From Rhodocyclus gracilis (GTDB taxonomy: Bacteria > Pseudomonadota > Gammaproteobacteria > Burkholderiales > Rhodocyclaceae): 64,000 bases of DNA. Within the stretch, counting starts at the first letter, position 1. The number at the start of each line of letters is the position of its first letter. The stretch lies in assembly GCF_009617575.1 (NCBI RefSeq), contig NZ_WIXJ01000001.1:62001-126000 (forward strand), given 5' to 3'. The position numbers and the translations under genes were made by a program. Positions 44,102 to 52,154 of the stretch are shown here, one piece after another. The notes beneath the pieces are model-generated. The model was not told where the DNA came from and searched no databases. It was given only the letters and a program-made list of their open reading frames with translations.

Positions 44102-46351
44102 ATGTTTCCGTTCAGAAAACGCAGCCTGGCCTTGCTGGTCGCCATGACCTGCAACGCCGTGCAGGCTGAAGAGAACCTGCCGCTGCGCGATGTCGTCGTC
44201 ACGGCGACGCGCAGCGCTGCCGATATCGACAGCATTCCGGCCACCGTCACCGGCATCGACCGCAAGACGCTCGACCGCCGCCTGCCCGCCGACGAGGCCG
44301 ATCTGTTCAAGGACGAAGGCGATATCGCGTTCGCCCGCGATCTGCGCCGCCATGGCGCAACCCGCGTCAACATCCGCGGCATCGACGACAACCGCGTCGT
44401 CCAGATGATCGACGGTGTCCGCATCGGCGACTACTACAACGGCGGCGGCCCGACGAATTTCACCGTCAGCGCCTCCCCGACGGTCATGCCGGACTTTCTC
44501 AAGCGCGTCGAAATCGTCCGCGGCGCCGCTTCCAGCCTCTACGGATCGGACGCCATTGGCGGCGTCGTCGGCTACGTCACGCTCAACCCCGCCGATCTGC
44601 TGGAAGACGGCGCAACGCGTGCCGCCCGGCTGCGCGCCGGCTACAACGGCAACAACAACAGCGTTAGCCAGACCGTACTCGGCGCGCTACGCAGCGAAGG
44701 CGCCACCCCCAACGAACTCCTCGTCGGCTACAGCCACGCCAAAGGCGATGAGTTTTCCAGCCGTGGCGATATCGACGAAACATCGAAATATCGCACCAAA
44801 CCCAACCCGACGAGCACCGAAGACAACGGCGCACTGGCGAAGCTGATCCTGCGCCCCGCCACCGGGCACAAAATCAGCGCCATGCTCGAAGGGCGCGACC
44901 AGACGACGACCACCGATCTCAAGCGTCTGGCGGGCTCATTGCCACGCGTCACCTGGGCGCATGGCGATGATCAGGGGCGCCGTGTGCGCGGCAGCCTCGA
45001 GTGGGAGCACACGCCCGAAAACGTCGCCTGGTACGACCGCCTGACCGCTCGCCTGTACTACCAGGAAACCGAAACCCGCAACCACAACTTCCAGCGCCGT
45101 ACCGGCACCACCAGCGGCTGCTCGGCCGTCAGCGCAGGCAGCAACAACTGCTACATCGAAAACGACTACAACGTCGACCAGACGCACAGCGGCGCCACTC
45201 TGCAACTGGAAAAAACCCTGAAAACGGGCGACATCTCGCATCTGCTGACCTACGGCGCCGACTTCGCCCGCGTGCGTACTGAAGAAATGCGCGACGGACG
45301 CATCTGGAACCAAACCACCGGCACCTTCACCAAGACCCTCGCCGGCGAGACCTACCCGCTACGTGACTTCGCCAACGGCACAACCGACACGCTGGGCCTT
45401 TTCGTTCAGGACGAAATCAGCAATCTTGCCGGCGGCAAGCTGTCGCTGACGCCCGGCCTGCGCTACGACCGGACGCAGCTCAAACCGGACGTCGACGCCC
45501 TCGCCCAGAAGACGCTTACCCAACTCGGCCGTCAGGCCGCCGAGCAGACACATGGCTCGTTCTCGCCGAAGCTCGGCGCCATCTGGCGCTTTGACCCGGT
45601 GCTCTCCGGCTTTGGCCAGATAACGCGGGGATTCCGCGCCCCCAACTACAACGAGGTCAACGGCGCATTCCGCAATTCGGCGCAATCGTACGCAACCGCG
45701 CCGAACCCTGACCTCAAGCCAGAGACGAGCGTCGGCGTCGAACTCGGTCTGCGCGTCACGACCCGCACGCTGCGCAGCCAACTGAGCGTCTTCGACAACC
45801 GCTACAAGGACTTCATCGAAAACGTCCGCCTCAACTGCCCCGGCGATTCGCGCTGCATTTCCGGACTCGCCACCACCTACACCGCAGTCAACCGCAGCAA
45901 AGTCCGCATCTACGGCGCCGAGCTTCGCAGCGCCTGGGATTTCGCGCCGGGCTGGAGCACCAGCGGCTCGCTCACCTACGCCCATGGCACCAATGAAGAT
46001 ACTGGCCAGCCGCTCAACAGCGTCGAACCACTCCGGCTGACCGCCAGCCTCCTCCGCGACTTCGGCACCTGGGGCGCTGAAGGCCGCGTGCGTGCCGCCG
46101 CGCACAAATCGCGCATCGACGAATCGAGCGCGCAGTGGTTCCACCCGCCAGGCTATGCCGTCTCCGACCTGTCGCTGTGGTGGAAGCTTGACCGCAAGAC
46201 GCAGCTCACTGTCGCGGTCAACAACGTCTTCGACAAGAAGTACTGGTTGTGGAGCGACATCCGCCAGGCCGACGACAGCAATCCGCTCGGCGTCGCCTTC
46301 TACAGCCAGCCCGGACGCACGTTGAGCGTCGCCCTGCAAGCCGACTTTTAG
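44102..46351 (+). CDS. TonB-dependent heme/hemoglobin receptor (HmuR-like)
   Basis: Outer-membrane receptor of 749 residues. It has a signal peptide (1-22, ending VQA), a TonB box DVVVTATR (about 30-37), a plug domain (about 40-165; NIRGIDDNRVVQMIDG, VEIVRGAASSLYGSDAIGGVV) and a beta-barrel ending in the terminal aromatic VALQADF. The FRAP (511-514) and NPDL (535-538) motifs define the heme-receptor family, but the His often found between them is absent. A Cys pair lies in an extracellular-loop-like segment (SGCSAVSAGSNNCY). It is followed 75 bases on by the CobN/HmuS-like gene, which fits a heme rather than a cobalamin role. Use of the local TonB-ExbB-ExbD is likely. Confidence 0.92.
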   Translation: MFPFRKRSLALLVAMTCNAVQAEENLPLRDVVVTATRSAADIDSIPATVTGIDRKTLDRRLPADEADLFKDEGDIAFARDLRRHGATRVNIRGIDDNRVVQMIDGVRIGDYYNGGGPTNFTVSASPTVMPDFLKRVEIVRGAASSLYGSDAIGGVVGYVTLNPADLLEDGATRAARLRAGYNGNNNSVSQTVLGALRSEGATPNELLVGYSHAKGDEFSSRGDIDETSKYRTKPNPTSTEDNGALAKLILRPATGHKISAMLEGRDQTTTTDLKRLAGSLPRVTWAHGDDQGRRVRGSLEWEHTPENVAWYDRLTARLYYQETETRNHNFQRRTGTTSGCSAVSAGSNNCYIENDYNVDQTHSGATLQLEKTLKTGDISHLLTYGADFARVRTEEMRDGRIWNQTTGTFTKTLAGETYPLRDFANGTTDTLGLFVQDEISNLAGGKLSLTPGLRYDRTQLKPDVDALAQKTLTQLGRQAAEQTHGSFSPKLGAIWRFDPVLSGFGQITRGFRAPNYNEVNGAFRNSAQSYATAPNPDLKPETSVGVELGLRVTTRTLRSQLSVFDNRYKDFIENVRLNCPGDSRCISGLATTYTAVNRSKVRIYGAELRSAWDFAPGWSTSGSLTYAHGTNEDTGQPLNSVEPLRLTASLLRDFGTWGAEGRVRAAAHKSRIDESSAQWFHPPGYAVSDLSLWWKLDRKTQLTVAVNNVFDKKYWLWSDIRQADDSNPLGVAFYSQPGRTLSVALQADF

Positions 46352-46426
46352 GCCACGCCCGCCGTGCGCGAAGCCGCCCCGCATGCGCCGGCGGATAGCC
46401 AAGGCTCATCACTCCAAGGATCCCTG

Positions 46427-49400
46427 ATGCCTGTGTTGCGCCTTCTTGCCACGCTCGCCACCCTCGCGCTGCTGCTGCCTGTCAGCTATGCGCGAGGGGA
46501 GGCGGTTCTTTTCGTGTCGACCAGCCCGGTGCCGCCGGGCAAGTTTCTCAGGCTCACCGACATCGCCGCCGCCCAAGGGCTGCGCCTCGAGCACCGCGTC
46601 GCCGAACGCTTGCCAAGCGATCCGGACGGCAGCCTCTTCGCTGGCTACGACGCCGTCTTTTTCGACACGCCGCGCGACCACCTGCAAGCCTTCGTGCGCA
46701 CGCGACTGAGCCGCGCACTGCCGACGCTGAGCGTGCCGCACCTGTGGTTGCACGAAAGCCGCCCTAGCGGCGGCGGGTTTTCCAGCGCCGACATGACGCG
46801 GCTACAGGCTTACTACGTCAACGGTGGCCACCAGAACTTCGAGAATTTCTTCCGCACGCTGGCGGCCCGCCTGCGTGCACAGCCCGTCGACGGCATTCCG
46901 CCGCCGCACGTCTTCCCGAAAGCGGCGATTTATCACCCGCGGGCGCCCCAAACCGTCTTTGCCGACCCCGCCGCCTATTTCCGTTGGCGAGGAATCGATC
47001 CCACGCTGCCCGCGGCCGAGCGCCCGCCGATCATCGCCATCGCGCTGCACCAGACTTACGTCGCCAGCGAACAGACCGCCTTCATCGACGATCTGATCGC
47101 CCGTATCGAAGCGGCCGGCGCGATCGCCCTCCCTTACTACAGCTCCGTCATGGAGCCGCAGGCGCCGATGCTGAGCGTCGCCGGCCAGCGCGTCGCCGAT
47201 GCCCTCATCAACACGCAGATCGTGCTCGACCCGGAGGGCCGACGGGCCGAACTGGCAGCGCTTGGCATCCCGGTCATCCAGGCGCTCTCTTATCGCAAAG
47301 GCGACGAAGCTGACTGGCGCACCGACGCGCAAGGTCTGCCGCTGGCCGACATCCCGTTCTTTCTCGCGCAAGGCGAATACGCCGGCATCATCGACCCGAT
47401 CATCGCCAGCAGCACGCGCAAAAGCGACGAGCAGCTAGTCGCCATCGCCGAGCAATCCGCCGCGGTCGTGACCAAGGCGCTCAATCTCGTGCGCCTGCAA
47501 CGCCTCGCCCCGGCCAACAAGAAGGTGGCAGTCCTTTTCTGGAACTACCCGCCCGGCGAAAAAAACCTCTCCGCCTCCTACCTCAACCTGCCGCGCAGCC
47601 TCGTCGCGACCCTCGCCGCCTTGCACGCCGCCGGTTACGACACCCCACCGCAGGAGGAAGAACAGCTCACCCGTCAATTGCAGCGCCTGCTCGCCCCCTA
47701 CTACCGCGACGACCAGTTGGCCGGCCTGCTGCGCGACGGGCTGGCGGATCGCCTGCCGCTCGCCACCTACCAGCAGTGGTTCGGGCAACTCCCGCCCAGT
47801 GTTCAGCGCGATATCACCGAACGCTGGGGATCTCCCGAAAAATCCTCGATGGTGATCAGCGAAAACGGGCAACGCGTCTTCGTCATCCCGCGCCTGCTGC
47901 TCGGCAAGCTCACCATCACCCCACAGTCGCCGCGCGGTGAAAAACTCGACGATCGGGAAAAAGCGCTCTACCACTCGCCGAAAGCCACCCCCTCGCACGC
48001 CTACCTGGCGCACTACCTCTGGCTGCGGCAAGGTTTCCACGCCGACGCGCTCATCCATTTCGGCACGCACGGCACGCAGGAATGGCTGCCCGGCAAGGAG
48101 CGCGGCCTTGCCACGAGCGACTATCCCCTGCTCGCCGTCGGCGACGTACCGGTGATTTATCCCTACATCGTCGACAACATCGGCGAAGCCCTGCAAGCCA
48201 AGCGACGCGGCCGTGCCGTCATCGTCACCCACCAGACGCCCGCCTTCATCCCGGCCGGCCTGCACGAAACGACGGTGAAACTGCACGATCTGCTGCACGC
48301 CTGGCTGGCGCAGGACGATGGCGCGGTGAAGCAAAAGCTCGCTGCCGACCTCCTCGCTGGCGTCAAAAAGGAGCGTATCGACCGCGACATGGGCTGGAGC
48401 GACGCGCGCATTGCAACCGACTTCCGCGCCTTCGTCGACGCCCTGCACAGTCATCTGCACGAACTCGCGCAAACGGCGCAGCCCCTGGGGCTGCATACCT
48501 TCGGCACGGCGCCGCCGGAGATGCAGCGCATCGGCACCGTGCTGCTGATGCTGGGCCGCCCCTTCAGCGAGGCCGCCGCGCGAGCAGCCGGCGTGCGCGC
48601 CGACGATCTCGACGAGGTGTACGTCAGCGACTACAGCCGCCTCGCCGACTCCATTCCCTATCGCCTGCTCAAAGGCGCGCTCGACGGCACGCAGCCTCCC
48701 CCGAGCGACCCGACGCTCGCCGCCCTGCTCGAACAGGGCAAGCGCTGGTATGCCGATCTTGGCGCGGGCGGCGAACTAGCGGGACTGCTGTCGGCACTGG
48801 CCGGTGAACACCGTCCGACCTCCTACGGCGGCGATCCCGTGAAAAACCCCGACGCCCTGCCAACGGGCCGCAATCTGTACGGATTCGATCCCTCACGCGT
48901 GCCGACGCCGCAAGCCTGGGCCGCTGGCAAGGACGCCGCCGAAGCACTGATCGCGGCGTACCGCGCCAAATCCGGCCATCCGCCAAAGAAGCTCGCCTTC
49001 TCGCTGTGGTCGGTCGAGACCATGCGCCACCAGGGAATCCTCGAAGCGCAAGCGCTCTGGGCGATGGGTGTCGAGCCGCAATGGGATGCCGGCGGCCGCC
49101 TTGTCGACGTCAAACTCGTCCCCCGCGCGGCACTCGGGCGCGCCCGCGTCGACGTCGTCCTGTCGGCGACCGGCCTATACCGCGACCACTTCCCCAACGT
49201 CATGAAACTGCTGGCAAAAGCCGCCGAACTGGCCGCCCGCGCCGACGAGAGCGACAACCCGCTCCTTGCCAACAGTCGCGCCATCGCCGCGCGACTGGAA
49301 GCGCAGGGCGTTCCCGGCGCCGCCGCGCAAAAGGCCGCTGAAACACGAATTTTCTCCTCCGAATCCGGCCGCTACGGCACCGGGCTTGACGACGCCACGC

Positions 49401-50497
49401 TCGCCACCGACACCTGGAAAGGCAAGGCCGATGGCGACCGCACGCTGGCGGCGCTCTACCTCTCGCGCATGCAATTTGGTTACGGCAGTGACGAAGCCGA
49501 CTGGGGCAGCAAAGGCATTGCCGGCGCCAGCGGCGAGGCGGCAAAGATCAATCTCTACGCCGAGCACTTGAAGGGTACCGAAGGCGCCGTGCTGTCACGC
49601 AGCTCCAACCTCTACGGCATGCTGACGACCGACGATCCTTTCCAGTACCTGGGCGGTATCGCGCTCGCCGTGCGGCAACTCGACGGCAAAGCGCCCGAAC
49701 TCTTCATCGCCAATCTGCGCGGCAACGCAAGCGAGGGCCAGGGCAGCCGCGTCGAAGCGGCGGACGCCTTTCTCGCCAAAGAACTGGCGACGCGCAACTT
49801 CCACCCCGGCTACATCAAGGGGCTGATGGCCGAAGGCTATGCCGGCACCTTGCAGGTGCTCGACTCGGTCAACAACTTCTGGGGCTGGACCGCCGTCGCG
49901 CGCGAAGTCGTCCGCGACGACCAATGGCAGGAATTCGCCGACGTCTACGTGCGCGACAAGCACCATCTTGGGCTCAAGGACTGGTTCGAAAAGAACAACC
50001 CCAATGCTCTGGCGCAAAGCATCGAACGCATGCTCGAAGCCAGCCGCCAAGGCTACTGGGCCGCCGATGCCGCCACCGTTGCCGAACTCAAGCAACGCTA
50101 CCGCGAGCTGGCCGTGCGCCACGACATCGTCTCGAGCAATAGCGAATTCAACCGTTACGTCGGCGTCGGCGAGGGGCGTCCGCTCAGCGCAGCCGCCGCC
50201 GCGAGCCGCCAAAGCGCGCCGGCAAAAGCCAGCAAGACGCCCGCCACCACGAGGGCGAAGCCTGATGCGACTCGTGCCGCCCCCCAACCCCAGGCCGCCA
50301 CGCCGGCGACGGTCAAGGGCATCCAGCTCGCCGCCGTCCGCCCGACGCCGGCAGAACCCGCACCGCTCGCCGCCATCGGCCTTGCCTTGTTACTCGGCGC
50401 TTTCGGCGGCGGCGCCTGGCGCGCCGCGTCAACGCCGATCCGCCTGCGTTCTCTCACCCGCTACTCCGGAGCCTCCGCGCATGCAAACCCTGATTGA
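46427..50497 (+). CDS. hmuS: periplasmic, membrane-anchored CobN-like chelatase (HmuS-like)
   Basis: A 1356-residue member of the CobN/magnesium-chelatase-H superfamily. Family blocks are VLFWNYPPGEKNLSASYL, HFGTHGTQEWLPGK (544-557), YPYIVDNIGEALQAKRRG, LPTGRNLYGFDPSRVPTP (near 810) and GRARVDVVLSATGLYRDHFP. Unlike cytoplasmic CobN it has an N-terminal signal peptide (LLATLATLALLLPVSYARGE). Its C-terminus has an Ala/Pro/Lys-rich linker (about 1250-1310) and a single helix (LAAIGLALLLGAFGGGAW), so the body should be periplasmic and tethered to the inner membrane. No cobS/cobT/chlI/chlD ATPase is nearby. Homologous HmuS proteins in Bacteroidota hmu operons are linked to iron removal from heme. 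That activity here is inferred from context. An AAGGA lies six bases before the ATG. Confidence 0.87.
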   Translation: MPVLRLLATLATLALLLPVSYARGEAVLFVSTSPVPPGKFLRLTDIAAAQGLRLEHRVAERLPSDPDGSLFAGYDAVFFDTPRDHLQAFVRTRLSRALPTLSVPHLWLHESRPSGGGFSSADMTRLQAYYVNGGHQNFENFFRTLAARLRAQPVDGIPPPHVFPKAAIYHPRAPQTVFADPAAYFRWRGIDPTLPAAERPPIIAIALHQTYVASEQTAFIDDLIARIEAAGAIALPYYSSVMEPQAPMLSVAGQRVADALINTQIVLDPEGRRAELAALGIPVIQALSYRKGDEADWRTDAQGLPLADIPFFLAQGEYAGIIDPIIASSTRKSDEQLVAIAEQSAAVVTKALNLVRLQRLAPANKKVAVLFWNYPPGEKNLSASYLNLPRSLVATLAALHAAGYDTPPQEEEQLTRQLQRLLAPYYRDDQLAGLLRDGLADRLPLATYQQWFGQLPPSVQRDITERWGSPEKSSMVISENGQRVFVIPRLLLGKLTITPQSPRGEKLDDREKALYHSPKATPSHAYLAHYLWLRQGFHADALIHFGTHGTQEWLPGKERGLATSDYPLLAVGDVPVIYPYIVDNIGEALQAKRRGRAVIVTHQTPAFIPAGLHETTVKLHDLLHAWLAQDDGAVKQKLAADLLAGVKKERIDRDMGWSDARIATDFRAFVDALHSHLHELAQTAQPLGLHTFGTAPPEMQRIGTVLLMLGRPFSEAAARAAGVRADDLDEVYVSDYSRLADSIPYRLLKGALDGTQPPPSDPTLAALLEQGKRWYADLGAGGELAGLLSALAGEHRPTSYGGDPVKNPDALPTGRNLYGFDPSRVPTPQAWAAGKDAAEALIAAYRAKSGHPPKKLAFSLWSVETMRHQGILEAQALWAMGVEPQWDAGGRLVDVKLVPRAALGRARVDVVLSATGLYRDHFPNVMKLLAKAAELAARADESDNPLLANSRAIAARLEAQGVPGAAAQKAAETRIFSSESGRYGTGLDDATLATDTWKGKADGDRTLAALYLSRMQFGYGSDEADWGSKGIAGASGEAAKINLYAEHLKGTEGAVLSRSSNLYGMLTTDDPFQYLGGIALAVRQLDGKAPELFIANLRGNASEGQGSRVEAADAFLAKELATRNFHPGYIKGLMAEGYAGTLQVLDSVNNFWGWTAVAREVVRDDQWQEFADVYVRDKHHLGLKDWFEKNNPNALAQSIERMLEASRQGYWAADAATVAELKQRYRELAVRHDIVSSNSEFNRYVGVGEGRPLSAAAAASRQSAPAKASKTPATTRAKPDATRAAPQPQAATPATVKGIQLAAVRPTPAEPAPLAAIGLALLLGAFGGGAWRAASTPIRLRSLTRYSGASAHANPD

Positions 50498-50966
50498 AAG
50501 CACGATGTACCAGTTGAGCCAGCTGTTTCTGCTACCGGCGCTGGCGCTCATCACCCTGCTCTTCTTGTACTCCTTCTGGCTGCTCGGACAGTTCATCGTG
50601 CAGTCGCGGCGGCGACGACAGGGCGGCGGACGCCCCCTGCTCGAGCACTTTTACGCCAAACCCGATCTTTCGCCCGACGAACTCGACCTCGCCGCGCACA
50701 CCTTCCTCGAAAAACCGAGGATCGCCGCACGCGTTGCGCCGATGCTCGGACTGGTGGCGACGATGATTCCAATGGGACCAGCGCTCAAATCGCTGGCCGA
50801 CGGGCAACTCGCGCAAGTCTCGGAAAACCTGACCGTAGCCTTCTCGGCAGTGATTCTGGCCTTGATCGCCGCCAGCCTGACCTACTGGATGGCCAACGTT
50901 CACCGCCGCTGGCTGGCGGAAGAAATGCTCGAAATCGAGGCCCTGCGTCGGCGGAGCGTCGCATGA
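50481..50966 (+). CDS. MotA/TolQ/ExbB-like proton-channel protein paired with HmuS
   Basis: A 161-residue inner-membrane protein with three helices: about 12-38 (PALALITLLFLYSFWLLGQFIV), 84-102 and 115-137. The last two carry the ExbB/TolQ-type block RVAPMLGLVATMIPMGPAL and NLTVAFSAVILALIAASLTYWM. It overlaps the HmuS-like gene by 17 bases and the DUF2149 gene by ATGA, showing tight coupling. It is distinct from the true exbB at 54286. Likely it forms an ion channel with the DUF2149 protein; this is inferred from fold and linkage. Confidence 0.85.
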   Translation: MQTLIESTMYQLSQLFLLPALALITLLFLYSFWLLGQFIVQSRRRRQGGGRPLLEHFYAKPDLSPDELDLAAHTFLEKPRIAARVAPMLGLVATMIPMGPALKSLADGQLAQVSENLTVAFSAVILALIAASLTYWMANVHRRWLAEEMLEIEALRRRSVA

Positions 50967-51295
50967 TGAAGCTCCTGCACGAAGCCGAAAGCGACGATCC
51001 GATCCTCTCGGTCGTCAACATCATCGACATCTTCCTCGTGATCATCGCCGCGCTGCTCATCACCGTCGCGCAGAACCCGATACTCAACGCGTTCACCAAG
51101 CATTCGCTGACGGTGATCACCGACGCCGGCAAGCCGACCATGGAAATGCTGATCAAGGACGGCGAAAAGGTTGAGCGCTACAAGGCCAGCGGCGCCATGG
51201 GCGAAGGTCAGGGCGACAAGGTCGGCGCCGCCTATCGCATGAAGGACGGTTCGATGATCTACGTCCCGGAAAACGGCGAAAAGGTGCAGCCATGA
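50963..51295 (+). CDS. DUF2149 protein, ExbD-like single-helix partner
   Basis: A 110-residue protein with an N-terminal helix at about 14-38. Within it NIIDIFLVIIAALLI resembles the ExbD/TolR helix IDVMLVLLIIF, including the membrane Asp that carries protons in ExbD. The remainder (about 40-110) is a small predicted periplasmic domain with KAS-GAMGEGQGDKVGAAYRM. DUF2149 genes recur beside CobN-like genes and ExbB-like genes in other phyla. It probably forms a proton-driven stator with the preceding protein. It is ATGA-linked on both sides. Confidence 0.82.
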   Translation: MMKLLHEAESDDPILSVVNIIDIFLVIIAALLITVAQNPILNAFTKHSLTVITDAGKPTMEMLIKDGEKVERYKASGAMGEGQGDKVGAAYRMKDGSMIYVPENGEKVQP

Positions 51296-52128
51296 GTCGA
51301 CCGGAACGACACCCGCACCCGCATAGCATTCTCGAATGCCTGCTCGCCGAGCGCTTCGGCGTCGAGTACCAACCGCTGGTCTGCGTCAAAAGCGGCGAGA
51401 CACGCTGCCACGAAGCGCTGGCTCGCTTTGTCGACGCGGCCGGGGTGGCCCTGCCGCCGGAACCGGTGTTCGAAGCGCTGCACGACAATCCGCTGCTGCT
51501 CCTGCACGCTGAACTGCGCACCAAGCAACTGCAACTCGACGAGGCACCGACGGACGGCCTGATTTTCGTCAACCTCGACCCCGACAGCTTCGCCGCCGGC
51601 GATATCGGCGACGGCCACAACGTCTTTACGCCGATGCTCGCTGCGCACCGCGAGCGACTGGTCGTCGAAGCCATCGAGAATCTGCATTTGCAGGACGTCA
51701 TCCTCTCCTGCCGCATGATTGACGCGCTGGCCTCGGCCGAGATCCGTATCGCCGTCGACGACCTTTCCTCGTCGCGCGGGCTGATTTCCTACGCTTCCCT
51801 GATGAACGCGACGGTCGTCAAATTCGACCGCTCCTGGCTCAACGGCGAACTGACGCCCCGCCAGCGCAAGCTGCTCGTCTGGGCGCTGGCGCAAGCCAAG
51901 GACCTCGGCCTGACCACCGTGCTCGAAGGCGTCGAGACGGAAGCCCACTGGCAGCAAGCGAAAACGCTCGAATTCGATCTCGTCCAGGGATTCCTCTTCG
52001 CCGAGCGCTTCATCCGGCGTGGCTGCACGGCACGCACCGCCGGCACGCCGACGCCCACCAGCGCGCCGACGCCCGTCCTCCCCCACGCCAGCACGCGCGC
52101 CCTGCTATCCCGACCGAGCCGTCATTAA
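51292..52128 (+). CDS. stand-alone EAL-domain c-di-GMP phosphodiesterase
   Basis: A 278-residue protein consisting almost entirely of an EAL domain (about 14-245) with no sensory or membrane part. Catalytic elements look intact: HEALARF, IFVNLDPDSF (Asn), VVEAIEN (Glu), VDDLSSSRG (Asp-Asp), VVKFDRSW (Lys), LEGVETEAH and QGFLFAERF. The C-terminal 30 residues are Pro/Thr-rich. Translational overlap (ATGA) with the DUF2149 gene makes it part of the heme operon, an unusual place for a c-di-GMP enzyme. Activity is predicted from residues only. Confidence 0.9.
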   Translation: MSRPERHPHPHSILECLLAERFGVEYQPLVCVKSGETRCHEALARFVDAAGVALPPEPVFEALHDNPLLLLHAELRTKQLQLDEAPTDGLIFVNLDPDSFAAGDIGDGHNVFTPMLAAHRERLVVEAIENLHLQDVILSCRMIDALASAEIRIAVDDLSSSRGLISYASLMNATVVKFDRSWLNGELTPRQRKLLVWALAQAKDLGLTTVLEGVETEAHWQQAKTLEFDLVQGFLFAERFIRRGCTARTAGTPTPTSAPTPVLPHASTRALLSRPSRH

Positions 52129-52154
52129 TGCCCCGAACCGAGAGGAATGCCGCC

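Noticed and set aside
46427-50497. Annotation as cobaltochelatase CobN for cobalamin synthesis
   Set aside because: It has a signal peptide and a C-terminal anchor, sits among heme-uptake genes, and no cobS/cobT or other cob genes are present.
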